Assembly (NCBI RefSeq): GCF_023016265.1
Contig: NZ_CP095412.1
Coordinates: 496,001 to 560,000, forward strand
DNA from: Blastococcus sp. PRF04-17
GTDB lineage: Bacteria > Actinomycetota > Actinomycetes > Mycobacteriales > Geodermatophilaceae
Reading direction: 5' to 3'
DNA length: 64,000 nucleotides
The notes under the pieces are model-generated. The model did not search any database, was not told where the DNA came from, and was given only the letters and a program-made list of their open reading frames with translations. A program made the position numbers and the translations under genes. Position 1 is the stretch's first letter. Each line of letters starts with the position of its first letter. This document shows positions 26,206-36,463 of this stretch, piece after piece.

Positions 26206-27036
26206 GTGTTCGACGTCGACTGGATGGGGCTGCTGACGCGCGAGGTGCTGCGCGAGCGCGCCGCCGCCCTGATCGCCGAGGCGTGCGCCTGGACCGTCGG
26301 CATGTCCGACCAGCCGCACCACCTCCGCACCGGCGGCCGGATCGTCGCCACCGGGCTGACGGTGGGGGAGCGGGCCGCGCACGGGCTCCCGCTCAGCGGC
26401 GAGGAGGACGGCCGGCTCGACCTCGGCGACGCCCGCCCGGGCAGCTTCCAGGACGCGCTGAACTCCGTCGACGCCACCGGGACCGTCGCCGCCGACCGGT
26501 TCGACACCGACGTCCTGCACCCGTTCGTCCGGGCCACCTGCCTGGCCGCGGCGGAGCGGGCGCGGCGCACCCGGCCGGCGGACTGGGCCGAACTCGCCGA
26601 CGACGTCGGCGAGGAGGAGTCCGACCTCGACGGGGTGGTCGGGGCCGGCGGGTGGGAGGAGCCGCTGCGGATCGACGCCGAGCACCTCGTGCTCGCCGCG
26701 CTGCGCGACGTGCCGCTGATCGAGGTGGAGGCGGAGGGGCTGCCGCTGTCCCTGGTCCGGGCCGCGGAAGCAGTCGCGCGAGCGGCCGCTGCCCCGGCCG
26801 AGCCCGGACCGGTGGACGACGACCTCGCGGGCACGCTCTTCCTCGCCGGCGCGGCGGTGACCGCGACCGGCGCGCCGGTGCCGCTCGCCCCCGCGGCGGC
26901 CGAGCGGCTGGTCGAGCAGCTGCTCGCGCACGGCCTGGAGCCCGGCGAGGTGCTCGGCGTGCTGCCGCACCTGCCGATCGAGCCGGCGACCGCCGACGAG
27001 GTCGCGGCGATCCTCCGGTCCGGCGGGATCGGCTGA
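26206..27036 (+). CDS. Unrecognised 276-residue acidic protein
   Basis: I do not recognise the family. The protein is soluble and acidic, rich in Ala and Leu helices. Noticeable segments are LLTREVLRERAAALIAEAC at the N-terminus, a central HPFVRATCLAAAERARR helix and a C-terminal three-helix pattern (AERLVEQLLAHGLEPGEVLGVLPHLP, then TADEVAAILRSGGIG). It could be a scaffold or a helical binding domain. It follows the histidine kinase by 19 bp but probably has its own leaderless promoter, and converges on prfC with a 5-bp gap. Confidence 0.7.
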   Translation: MFDVDWMGLLTREVLRERAAALIAEACAWTVGMSDQPHHLRTGGRIVATGLTVGERAAHGLPLSGEEDGRLDLGDARPGSFQDALNSVDATGTVAADRFDTDVLHPFVRATCLAAAERARRTRPADWAELADDVGEEESDLDGVVGAGGWEEPLRIDAEHLVLAALRDVPLIEVEAEGLPLSLVRAAEAVARAAAAPAEPGPVDDDLAGTLFLAGAAVTATGAPVPLAPAAAERLVEQLLAHGLEPGEVLGVLPHLPIEPATADEVAAILRSGGIG

Positions 27037-27041
27037 CCCGC

Positions 27042-28661
27042 TCAGAGCTGGGCGGCGACCAGCGGCTCGAGGGTCAGCTCGGGCTTGTTCTGCTGCAGCA
27101 CCCGCAGGCCCCACTTGTTGGCGAACACCGCGATCAGCTCGCCGTCGCCGCGCTGCAGCACCTCCGCGCCGCTCGAGGCCGAGATGCCGGGCACCGACTC
27201 GGCGTCGGTGCGCAGCGCCAGGCTGTAGGGCAGCGGCTCGAGCGCGACCGGCGCGCCGAACTCGTGCTCCATGCGGTGGGTGGCGACCTCGAACTGCATC
27301 GGCCCGACGACCGCGAGCACGGGGGCCTGGTCGCCGCGGCGGTCGGAGCGCAGGACCTGCACCACGCCCTCGGAGTCCAGCTGCTCGATCCCCCGGCGGA
27401 ACTGCTTGTGCTTGGCGGTGTCCCGGCCGCGGCACACGGCGAAGTGCTCCGGGGCGAAGGTGGTGAGCGGGGGATAGCTCACCGGGCGCCCGGCGTACAG
27501 GGTGTCGCCCACGCCCAGCGCGGCGGCGTTGACCAGCCCGACGACGTCCCCCGGGTAGGCCACGTCGATGCTCTCGCGCTCGCGGCCGAAGACGTGCTGC
27601 GCGTACTTGGTGGCGAAGGGCCGGCCGGTGCGGGCGTGGGTCACGACCATGCCCCGCTCGAAGACGCCCGAGCAGATGCGGATGAACGCCAGCCGGTCGC
27701 GGTGCGCGGTGTCCATGCCGGCCTGCACCTTGAAGACGAACGCGCTGAACGGGTCGGTCACCGTCCGGGTCCCGCCGTCGGAGTCCGGCTGGTCGGCCGG
27801 TGCCGGCGCGAGGGCCACGAGGGTCTCGAGCAGGGCGCCGACACCGAAGTTGGACACGGCCGACGCGAAGAGGACGGGTGTGGTCACGCCGTCCAGGAAC
27901 AGGGACTGCTCGTGGTCCGCACCGGTGGCGGCCAGCAGCTCGACCTCCTCGACGGCCTGCTGCCAGGCGTCGCCCTCGCGGGCCAGCGCGGCCTCGGCCG
28001 GCAGGGTCTCCTCCGGCGCGATGGTGGCGCCGCCCGCGGTGCGGGTGAAGCGGCGGTAGCTGCCGTCGGAGCGGTCCAGCACCCCGCGGAAGTCACCGGC
28101 GATGCCGACCGGCCAGGTCAGCGGCGTCGGGGTCAGGCCGGTGCGCTCGGTGATCTCGTCCATCAGCTCGAGGGCGTCCTTGCCCGGCCGGTCCCACTTG
28201 TTGACGACGGTGATCACCGGGATCCCGCGGTGCCGGCAGACGGCGAACAGCTTCATCGTCTGGGCCTCGAGGCCCTTGGCGGCGTCGATCAGCATCACCG
28301 CCGCGTCGACCGCGGTCAGCACGCGGTAGGTGTCCTCGGAGAAGTCGGCGTGACCCGGGGTGTCGAGCAGGTTGACGACCGCGTCCCGGTACTCGAACTG
28401 CAGCGCGGCGGAGGTGATGGAGATGCCGCGGGCCTTCTCCATGTCCATCCAGTCCGAGACGGTGCCGCGGCGGCCGGCCTTGCCGTGCACGGCGCCGGCC
28501 TGCCCGATGACCCGGGCGTGCAGCGCGAGCGCCTCGGTCAGGGTCGACTTGCCGGCGTCCGGATGGCTGATCACGGCGAAGGTCCGGCGGCGCGCGGCCT
28601 CCCGCAGGACGGTGGTGGCGTCGGTGCCGCCGCTGGTCTGCTCGACGGGGGCTGCGCTCAC
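27042..28661 (-). CDS. prfC: Peptide chain release factor 3
   Basis: The 539-residue GTPase shows G1 SHPDAGKST, G3 DTPGHADFSEDTYR, G4 NKWD and the RF3-specific RRGTVSDWMDMEKARGISIT switch region. The C-terminal domain has the family sequence FEVATHRMEHEFG. RF3 recycles RF1/RF2 from the ribosome after termination. GTG 28661 is seven bases after a TACCCT box, so it is probably translated from a leaderless mRNA. Confidence 0.96.
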   Translation of the reverse strand: MSAAPVEQTSGGTDATTVLREAARRRTFAVISHPDAGKSTLTEALALHARVIGQAGAVHGKAGRRGTVSDWMDMEKARGISITSAALQFEYRDAVVNLLDTPGHADFSEDTYRVLTAVDAAVMLIDAAKGLEAQTMKLFAVCRHRGIPVITVVNKWDRPGKDALELMDEITERTGLTPTPLTWPVGIAGDFRGVLDRSDGSYRRFTRTAGGATIAPEETLPAEAALAREGDAWQQAVEEVELLAATGADHEQSLFLDGVTTPVLFASAVSNFGVGALLETLVALAPAPADQPDSDGGTRTVTDPFSAFVFKVQAGMDTAHRDRLAFIRICSGVFERGMVVTHARTGRPFATKYAQHVFGRERESIDVAYPGDVVGLVNAAALGVGDTLYAGRPVSYPPLTTFAPEHFAVCRGRDTAKHKQFRRGIEQLDSEGVVQVLRSDRRGDQAPVLAVVGPMQFEVATHRMEHEFGAPVALEPLPYSLALRTDAESVPGISASSGAEVLQRGDGELIAVFANKWGLRVLQQNKPELTLEPLVAAQL

Positions 28662-28668
28662 CAGGTCC

Positions 28669-28674
28669 AGGGTA
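28669..28674 (-). promoter_or_regulatory. Leaderless -10 box of prfC
   Basis: On the minus strand TACCCT ends seven bases before the prfC GTG. It lies in the 18-bp gap after pdxY, so prfC can be transcribed alone. Confidence 0.45.
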
Positions 28675-28679
28675 GGCGA

Positions 28680-29530
28680 TCAGACCTCGGTGACCTCGAA
28701 GGTCCGCGTCGGGCTGACGAACTCCTCCTGGGCAGCGACCAGCAGGATCTCCCGCGAGCCGGCGTCCTCCGTGCGCTGCAGCAGCCCGAACACCGACGCC
28801 GCCGCGCGGCCCAGCGCCTCGCCCGCCGAGCGGGTCTCCAGCCAGTGCGCCAGGAACAGCGCCGCGATCGCATCGCCGGCGCCGTTCACCGAGACCCCGA
28901 GCTTCGGCGTCCGCACGCGGAAGTGCCGGCCCCCTTCCGACGCGAGCAGGTCCACGGCGTCGTCCGGGGTGTCCGCGGCGTCCAGGCTCGTGGTGAGGAC
29001 GACGCGCGGGCCGAGCGCCTGCACCGCGGCGACGGCGTCCTTGACCGACGCCAGCGACGTCGTGGTGTACCCCGACAGCAGGTCGAGCTCGAAGTGGTTC
29101 GGCGTCACCAGGTCGGCGGCCGGGACGGCGACCTCGCGCATGAACTCCTCGATGCCGGGTCGGACGAACACCCCCGTCCCACGTCGCCGATGACCGGGTC
29201 GCAGCAGTAGACGGCGTCCTGGTTGGCCTCGCGCACCCGGTCGACGGTCTGCACGACGGCGTGCCCGATGTCGGCGGAGCCGAGGTAGCCCGACAGCACG
29301 GCGTCGCACCGGCCGAGCACACCTCGGTCGGCGATGCCCTGGACGACCTCCTCGAGCGCCTGGCCGTCGAACACCCGCCCGGTCCACTGCCCGTAGCCGG
29401 TGTGGTTGGAGAACTGCACGGTGTGCACCGGCCACACCTCGATGCCGAGGCGCTGCAGCGGGAAGACCGCCGAGGAGTTGCCGACGTGCCCGTAGGCGAC
29501 GTGCGACTGGATGGAGAGGACGTTGCGCAC
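28680..29530 (-). pseudogene. pdxY: Pyridoxal kinase, single-base frameshift
   Basis: Both halves are excellent PdxY/PdxK: N-terminal [21 protein letters not shown] and [11 protein letters not shown], then, in another frame, PNHFELDLLSG and the GAGDAIAALFLAH ATP-site motif. The break is at 29171-29175, a run of five C (plus strand) where six would join the frames into about 283 residues. The enzyme phosphorylates pyridoxal to PLP. The conservation on both sides suggests a base-calling or consensus error rather than a dead gene. Start GTG 29530 gives [10 protein letters not shown]. Confidence 0.88.
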
Positions 29531-29666
29531 GGGGTCAGACGGTAGAGCAGCGCGGTGACGCTCCTGTGACGCCGCCGTGACGCCCGGGTCGGTAGACGTG
29601 CGGCAGAGGCCGCCCGGCCTCAGGGGGAACGCTGCTCTCCGGAGCGGCCGGACGGACGGACGACCC

Positions 29667-31672
29667 ATGACCCTGGCCACCTATGTCGAGATGCCTACCC
29701 CGCGCAGGGCGATGGACGGCGAGGCCCAGGACCTCCTGCCCGCCGACCTGACCGTCGCCTACGGCGCGGGCGACGCGGCGGTGGCGGGGTCGGTCCCGCT
29801 GCACGAGTTCCTGAAGAACGCCGGCACCCTGACGCTCGCCGACCGGCTCACCATCGTCGGGCAGGCGCTGCTGATGCTCGAGGGCAACTACGTGCACCTG
29901 CCGCTGAAGTCGGCCATGCACGCGGTGAACCCGGTGCAGCGGCTGCGGCTGCTGCGTGCCCGGCTGCAGCGGCAGACCGACGGGACCATGGACCCCGAGC
30001 GGATCTTCCACATGGAGATGTCGGCGGTCTTCCACTCGGTCCGCGATCTGCACACCAACTACCTGCTGCCCGCCCCGTTCGCCGGCATGATCGCCTACCT
30101 GCCCTTCCAGGTGGAGCGCTGCGTCGAGGACGGCGAGGCGACCTACGTCGTCAGCCGCATCGCGGCCGGGCTGTCCTCCCCGACGTTCCAGGTCGGCACC
30201 GAGATCACCCACTGGAACGGCATGCCGATCGACCGGGCAGTCGCCGTGAACGCCGACCGGTTCGCCGGGAGCAACGTGCCCGCCCGCCTCGCCCGCGGCA
30301 TCGACTCGCTGACCGTGCGGTCGCTGCGCCTGCACCTGCCGCCGGACGAGGAGTGGGTCACCGTCAGCTACGTCGACAACGCAGGCGTCCGTCGCGAGCT
30401 GCGGGAGCCCTGGCTGGTGGCTCCCAACGCCCCCGCGATGGCCGCCGAGGACGGGATCAGCGAGGCCGCCGCGGCGATGGGCCTGGACCTGCACGCGGAC
30501 GAGACCGGCCGGGCCCGCGCCCTGCTGTACGCGCCGCGGGCGGTCGAGCAGTCGCTGGGCACCATCGCCGTCGAGGTGTCGACGGAGCCCGCCGCGGCCG
30601 GGGCCGACGTCCCGTCGACGATGCCCCTGGTGTTCCGGGCGCGCAGCGTCGTCACGCAGGCGGGGACCTTCGGCCACCTGCGGATCTTCACCTTCAACGT
30701 GCCCGACCCCGAGGCCTTCGTCGACGAGTTCGTCCGGCTGGCCCAGCTGCTGCCGCAGGAGGGACTCATCCTCGACGTCCGCGGCAACGGCGGCGGGCAC
30801 ATCTACGCCAGCGAGTTCACCCTGCAGACCCTGACGCCGCGCCGGATCACCCCGGAGCCGGTGCAGTTCGTCTGCACCCCCTCAACCTCGAGATCTGCCG
30901 GCGGCACAAGGACAACCCGACCAACCGGATCGACCTCGGCCCCTGGTTCCCGTCGATGGACCAGTCGGTGGAGACCGGCAGCATCTACTCCTCGGCCTTC
31001 CCGATCGCCCCCGAGGACCGCGCCAACGCCCGCGGGCAGAAGTACTTCGGACCGGTCGTCCTGGTCACCGATGCCCGCTGCTACTCGGCGACCGACATCT
31101 TCGCCGCGGGCTTCCAGGACCACGAGATCGGCGACGTCCTGGGGATCGACGACAACACCGGCGCCGGCGGGGCCAACGTGTGGACGCACGGCCTGCTCAA
31201 GGCTCTGCGGGAGGTGCCTGCCGACCCGGACTCGCCGTACAGGCCGCTGCCGAAGCAGGCGGACATGCGCGTCTCCATCCGCCGGACGCTGCGGGTCGGA
31301 CGACTGGCCGGTACCCCGGTGGAGGACCTCGGCGTGCGGCCCGACGTCCGCCACGAGATGACCCGCCGCGACGTGCTGGAGGGCAACGTCGACCTCATGG
31401 AGCGTGCCGGCTCCCTCCTCGCCGGCAAGCCCCGGCGCCGCCTGGACGTCACCGCATTCGCCAGCCGGGCCAACCACCTGGTCGTGCAGCTCACGGTGGG
31501 CGGCCTCGACCGGGTCGACGTCTACCTCGACGGCCGGCCGCGGGGCAGCAGCGACGTCTCCGACGGTGCCTCGGAGCTGCGGTTCGACGACTGCGGCGGG
31601 ACCCGGGTCATCCAGGTGATGGGCTTCCAGGACGGAGAGCTGGTGGCGGCGCGCACCGAGCAGCTCGGCTAG
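29667..31672 (+). pseudogene. S41-family peptidase, single-base frameshift
   Basis: The long N-terminal part (residues 1-410) contains a PDZ-like region (GTEITHWNGMPI) and the S41 segment LILDVRGNGGGHIYASEF. The C-terminal part in the next frame has the nucleophile region ARCYSATDIFAAGF and GIDDNTGAGGANVW. The break falls at 30877-30881, five C where six restore the frame (FVCTP to LNLEICRRH); the repaired length is about 668. No signal peptide is evident. The role is probably intracellular or tricorn-like proteolysis; target unknown. Confidence 0.82.
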
Positions 31673-31722
31673 GTCGGCCGTGCGCCCCGCCTGGCGGGCG
31701 GCTGTGAGCGTCTCCGCGGCGG

Positions 31723-32648
31723 TCAGCCGGGGAGCAGGACCGTGCGCAGTTCGTGGGCGCCGTCGGCCCGGGTCGCCTCGTAGAACCAGCGTGCCCCGCC
31801 GTCGGGGCGGCTGACGACGTCGACGTAGCGGAGCCCGAACGGCGGGTGCGCGCTGTGCAGCAGGGGAGCGTCGCCGACCGCGGTGAACACCTCGCCGTCC
31901 TCGGTGACCGCCAGACCCGAGCGCTCCTCGAAGTTCTCCGCGGCGGTCGCGCGGCCGTCGTAGAGCGCCCAGCCGCGGGACCCGTCGAGGACCACCGTCG
32001 CGAAGCGGACCCCGCGGGCGTCCCAGCTGCCCGGCGTGCCGGCGAGTGCGGTGCCGTGCCATCGCCACGTGACGCCGTCGTCGCTGGTGGCGTGCTCGGT
32101 GGTCATCCGGTCGGTGGCGTCCGGGTCGTCGAGCGGGTGCACCGACGCCCACAGGTGCCAGCGCCGGCCGTCGTGCCGGATCACCGGGTCCTTGACCGCC
32201 GCCGTGTCGGTGCCCGGCAGGACGGTGCGCGGCTGGGCGGTGGCCAGCTCCTCGACCGACGACGCCTCGAGCAGGTCGACCCGCCAGTGCTTGGTCCCCG
32301 GCGTGGCGCAGCTGACGTAGAGCCGCCAGCGGCCGTCGGGCGTGTGCACCAGGGCGGGGCGCTCGAGCGACTCCGCGCCGAACAGGTCCTTGCCCACCTC
32401 GACGACCGGCGTGAACCGCACGCCGTCGGCGGAGCGGGCGACGACGTTGGCCACCCCCGCCCCTCGCCCACGGGGAGGCGCAGCCGGTAGGCCAGCCACC
32501 ACGTGCCCCCGACCAGTTGCGCCGACGGCCCGCCGACCCAGGCACCCGGCCGCGGATCCTCCGGCGCGAGGACCACCTGCGCCTCGGACCAGAAGCGATC
32601 GGGCTCCGGAGGACGCGGGCGGGACGGCCATGGCGCGGTGGAGGACAC
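31723..32648 (-). pseudogene. Sialidase/glycosidase-fold protein, single-base frameshift
   Basis: Repeated blades such as PALVHTPDGRWRLYVSC, DPVIRHDGRRWHLWASV and ATSDDGVTWRWHGTAL resemble the five-bladed propeller of GH43/GH32/exo-sialidase-like proteins. The N-terminal blade (PPEPDRFWSEAQVVLAPEDPRPGAW) is in a different frame; the join is at 32454-32458, five C where six are needed. GTG 32648 has a CACACT box six bases upstream. The repaired length is about 308. Substrate unknown; it may be non-catalytic. Confidence 0.7.
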
Positions 32649-32674
32649 GCGGTCAGTGTGCGCCGCGACCCGGC

Positions 32675-33505
32675 TCAGGCCGTGGCGCTGCCGCCTGTGG
32701 GAGGTCGCGCGGTCTCGACGTGCGGCCGGGACTGCCACAGCGCCCACTCGGCGCTGACGTCGCCTGCCGTGCGCAGCAGGCGGGGCAGGTGCTCCTCGAC
32801 GAGGCGCTCGACCGAGGTCTCGGCCGCGTGCACGGTCACGTTCATCGCGGCCCGCACCGTGCCGGAGCCGTCGCGCACCGGGACGGCGACCGAGCGCACT
32901 CCTGGCGCCAGCTCCTCGTCGGCCAGCGCCCACCCCCGGGCACGCACCTCGGTGAGCTCCCGGTCGAGCTGCTCGGGCGGCCGGCCGATGTACGGCGGCA
33001 GTCCGGACCGGCTCGGCTGCGCCAGGGTCGCGGCCAGGTCGGCGGGGGAGAGGGCGGCCAGCAGCACCTTGCCCTGGGAGGTCTGCACGGCGGGGAACCG
33101 GGTGCCGATCTCGACCCGCATCGCGATGATCTTCGGTACGGACACGCGGGCCACGTAGACGATGTCCGAGCCGTCCAGCTGGGTCATCGACGAGGACTCG
33201 CCGGTGCTGGCGACGAGGTCCTCGAGGTGCGGGCGGGCGATGTCCCAGAGCCCGAGCGAGCCGACGTACGCCATGCCGAGGCGCAGCACTCGCGGCGTGA
33301 GGGCGTAGCTGCCCCCGGAGGAGCGGACGTACCCGAGCTCCTCCAGGGTCAGCAGCAGCCGCCGCGCCGTCGGCCGGGCGAGCCCCGCCGCTGCGGCCAC
33401 CTCCGCGAGGGACATGCGGCGGTGGCCGGCGTCGAAGCAGGTGAGGACGTCGAGCCCGCGCGCCAGCGACTCGACGAAGTCCGGCCCTGCTCCGCGCCCC
33501 GCCAT
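32675..33505 (-). CDS. IclR-family regulator (PcaR/PobR-like)
   Basis: The 276 residues have an N-terminal winged helix (VESLARGLDVLTCFD, LAEVAAAAGLARPTARRLLLTLEELGYV) and a GAF-like effector domain. The phrase SLARGLDVLxCF and the layout follow the PcaR/PobR/CatR branch that controls aromatic catabolism. It lies 22 bp downstream of the amidohydrolase and is probably cotranscribed with it. The likely targets are the divergent promoters at 35.1 kb. Confidence 0.9.
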   Translation of the reverse strand: MAGRGAGPDFVESLARGLDVLTCFDAGHRRMSLAEVAAAAGLARPTARRLLLTLEELGYVRSSGGSYALTPRVLRLGMAYVGSLGLWDIARPHLEDLVASTGESSSMTQLDGSDIVYVARVSVPKIIAMRVEIGTRFPAVQTSQGKVLLAALSPADLAATLAQPSRSGLPPYIGRPPEQLDRELTEVRARGWALADEELAPGVRSVAVPVRDGSGTVRAAMNVTVHAAETSVERLVEEHLPRLLRTAGDVSAEWALWQSRPHVETARPPTGGSATA

Positions 33506-33527
33506 GTCCGTCCTCCTCGCGCTCCGT

Positions 33528-35012
33528 TCAGCGGCCGAGGACGCGCTCCTCGCCGCCGGCCCGCTTGGACTCGTCGACGAAGTCGGAGTACTGGTACGGG
33601 TTGTCGAGGATCGCGGCCTCCGCCTCCGGCATCTCCGGGAACATGCCCGCCTGCCAGACCTCCTCGCCGCACGCGCCCTTCAGGTACTCGATGGTGTTCT
33701 CGATCTCCTGGCGCACGGGTGCCAGGTCGATGCCGACGAGCTTGCCGTCGTGCTTCACCACCCGGCCGTCGACGACGACGGTGTGCACGTCGCCCCGCTG
33801 CGCCTGGAAGACGACGTGCCCGATCGGGTTGAGCATCGGGAACGACACGGGGGAGTCGTCGTTCTTGATCAGGACCACGTCGGCCTTCTTGCCGACCTCG
33901 AGGCTGCCCAGGTCGGAGTCCCGCCCGATGGTGTGGGCGCCGCCCTTGGTGCACCACTCGAGCACGTCCTTGGCACGCAGCCGCAGGTGCGTGATCGTGT
34001 CGCCCTTCAGGTGCGCGGTCAGGTGCTCGGCCATCCGGTCGGCGTTCAGGGTCGAGCGCATGGCCGAGAACATGTCGCCGCTCCACCACACGCTGGTGTC
34101 CATCGACAGCGACACCGGGATGCCGTACTGGAGCACCTGCTCGGTGGGGGCGTGCCCCTGGCCGGCGCTGCACTCCGACTCGGTGGCCACGGAGATGGAC
34201 CCGCCGGTGGCCGCGATCCGCTGGTAGCTGTCACGGGTCAGCGTGGAGGCGTGCACGTACGTCGTCTCCGGCGTCATGAAGCCACCGTCGTACATCTGCT
34301 GGATACCGGTGTCGCTCGTGGCACCCCAGACCCCGGCGTGCGTGGTCACCGGGATGCCGAGGTCGCGGGCGACCTCGAACGCGGCCTTCTCCGGGAACGC
34401 GGGGTCCCCGGTCACGTCGAAGGCCATCTGGACGCCCATCCGGTCGTCGCCGGCGTCGCGCAGCCGCTCCAGCAGGGAGCGGACGGCGGGGTCGGCGCTC
34501 CACTCCCACGGACCGGCCTGGATGTTGCCGTAGGCCATGACGAACCGGCCGGGGACCGAGCGCAGCGCCTCGACCGCTGCCTCGCCGTGGTCGACGGTCT
34601 GCAGGTTGTGCGACCAGTCGACGGTCGTCGTCACACCGGCGTCGAGTGACTCGATGGCGGCCAGCCGGTTGCCCGCGGCGATGTCCTCCGGACGGAACTT
34701 CTTGCCGTGCTCGAGGTAGTACCAGACGAAGTACTGGGTGAGCGTCCAGTCGGCGCCGTAGCCCCGCATCGCGGTCTGCCACATGTGCCGGTGGGTGTCG
34801 ATCATGCCCGGCATGACGATGCCGCCGCGGGCATCGATCTCCTGCGTGCCCTCGGGCACCTCCAGCGACGGGCCCACCGCCTCGATCCGGTCGCCGACGA
34901 CCAGGACGTCGGTGTCGGACAGCACCGAGGACGAGCCGTCCATCGGGAGGACGGTCCCTCCGCGGAAGACGAGCGGGCGGCCGGGCTCCGGGGCGGACTG
35001 GGACTGGGTCAT
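33528..35012 (-). CDS. Amidohydrolase (TrzA/AtzB/cytosine-deaminase-like)
   Basis: The 494-residue metallohydrolase has the first metal pair H74 and H76 (MIDTHRHMWQ), later VTTHAGVWG and VHASTLT histidines and an aspartate in LSMDTSVWW. This is the deaminase/dechlorinase subgroup that includes s-triazine, guanine and cytosine deaminases. It would hydrolyse a C-N bond on a heterocycle. ATG 35012 follows a GGAGG site; a longer frame to 35168 runs across the promoter region. It is divergent from the CoA-transferase cluster. Confidence 0.86.
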   Translation of the reverse strand: MTQSQSAPEPGRPLVFRGGTVLPMDGSSSVLSDTDVLVVGDRIEAVGPSLEVPEGTQEIDARGGIVMPGMIDTHRHMWQTAMRGYGADWTLTQYFVWYYLEHGKKFRPEDIAAGNRLAAIESLDAGVTTTVDWSHNLQTVDHGEAAVEALRSVPGRFVMAYGNIQAGPWEWSADPAVRSLLERLRDAGDDRMGVQMAFDVTGDPAFPEKAAFEVARDLGIPVTTHAGVWGATSDTGIQQMYDGGFMTPETTYVHASTLTRDSYQRIAATGGSISVATESECSAGQGHAPTEQVLQYGIPVSLSMDTSVWWSGDMFSAMRSTLNADRMAEHLTAHLKGDTITHLRLRAKDVLEWCTKGGAHTIGRDSDLGSLEVGKKADVVLIKNDDSPVSFPMLNPIGHVVFQAQRGDVHTVVVDGRVVKHDGKLVGIDLAPVRQEIENTIEYLKGACGEEVWQAGMFPEMPEAEAAILDNPYQYSDFVDESKRAGGEERVLGR

Positions 35013-35111
35013 GCGGTCCTCCGTGACGTCGTCGTCGTGGGAACGGACGGGCGTCCGCAGACCGGTCGGCCGCCGCCCTGTGGCGGTCACCTTCGACCCG
35101 GGGGAGGCTTC

Positions 35112-35161
35112 TGTCAAGATCGCGTCGCAGTTCCCGGACATGACCTTCTCGCCGGTTGACA
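35112..35161. promoter_or_regulatory. Divergent promoter pair of the second catabolic cluster
   Basis: Perfect TTGACA -35 hexamers face outward at 35112-35117 (minus) and 35156-35161 (plus). Weak -10 candidates lie 17-18 bp further on (GAAGGT on the minus strand, GAGACT on the plus strand). The roughly 38 bp between the hexamers is a natural place for the IclR regulator to bind. The plus-strand start site near 35190 supports ATG 35253 for the CoA-transferase. Confidence 0.45.
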
Positions 35162-35252
35162 GCCGCAAGTGGGCATGACGAGACTGCGGCCGGTGCGGTG
35201 GCGGACGGATGTCCGCGAACGAGCGCGACGGCGAGAGGCGGCACCCGAACCC

Positions 35253-36463
35253 ATGACCTCAGGGCAGCCCGGCGACCACCCTTCCACGCCGGCCCACCGG
35301 GGACCTCTCGCCGGCCTGCTCGTGGCCGACTTCTCCCGCATCCTGGCCGGCCCGTACAGCACGATGCTGCTGGCCGACCTCGGCGCCGAGGTGGTCAAGG
35401 TCGAGGGGCCGGGAGGTGACGACACCCGGACGTGGCAGCCCCCGGTCCGGTCCGTCGACGGGCGGGGGGTCGCGACCTACTACCTCGGCGTGAACCGCAA
35501 CAAGCGCTCGGTCGCGCTGGACCTCAAGGACGACACGGACGCCGGTCTGGCGCGGGAACTGGCCCGCCGGGCCGACGTCCTGGTCGAGAACTTCAAGCCC
35601 GGCGGGCTCGGCCGGTTCGGGCTGGACTACGCCAGCGTGGCGGCGACCAACCCCGGCATCGTGTACGCGTCGATCAGCGGGTTCGGCAGCAGCGGCGGCG
35701 CCGCGCTGCCCGGGTACGACCTCATCGTGCAGGCGATCTCGGGGTTCATGAGCCTGACCGGCGACCCCGACGGGGAGCCCTACCGTGCCGGCGTCGCGCT
35801 GTTCGACGTGATGGCCGGGCTGCACGCCACCATCGGCGTCCTGTCGGCGCTCAACCACCGCCACGAGACGGGCGAGGGCCAGCACGTCGAGGTGAATCTG
35901 CTGTCCTCGGCGCTGTCGGGCCTGGTGAACCAGACCAGCGCGTTCGTCGCCGGCGGCACGGTGCCCTTCCGCATGGGCAACAGCCACCCCAGCCTGTTCC
36001 CCTACGAGCCGCTGCCGTGCGCCGACGGCGAGCTGATCGTCACCGCCGGGAACGACGGCCAGTTCCGCCGGCTCTGCGAGGTCCTCGGTGTTCCGCAGCT
36101 GGTCGACGACCCCCGCTTCCGGCGGAACGAGGACCGGACGGCCAACCGCGACGAGCTCCGGCCGCTGCTGGTGGAGCGGCTGCGGACCCGCTCCAAGATG
36201 GACTGGTTCCGCGACATCATCGGCGCGGGCGTGCCGTGCGGTCCGATCAACACCATCGACCAGGGCGTGGCCTTCGCCGAGGAGATCGGCTTGGATCCGG
36301 TCGTCCAGGCAGGCACGGGACCGCTCGCGGTCCCGTCGATCCGCAACCCGATCACCTTCTCCGCGACCGAGGCGGAGTACCGCCTCCCCCGCCCACCCTC
36401 GACGAGCACGGCACCGAGATCCGGCACTGGCTGGCCGACGGCCGGAAGGAGCACTCCGCATGA
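35253..36463 (+). pseudogene. CaiB/BaiF family III CoA-transferase, frameshift near its 3' end
   Basis: The protein has the family III signature: LAGLLVADFSRILAGPYSTMLLADLGAEVVKVE at the N-terminus, NRNKRSVALDLK, and the catalytic aspartate in VALFDVMAG. At 36386-36390 five C interrupt the frame; with six it continues to LDEHGTEIRHWLADGRKEHSA, the expected C-terminus, for about 403 residues. It would activate an acid by CoA transfer. Its stop overlaps the next start (ATGA), supporting the corrected end. Confidence 0.88.

Noticed and set aside
26283-29210. A 975-codon open frame on the plus strand
   Set aside because: It runs opposite prfC and pdxY; its composition is repetitive Arg/Gly/Ala and no domain is recognisable.
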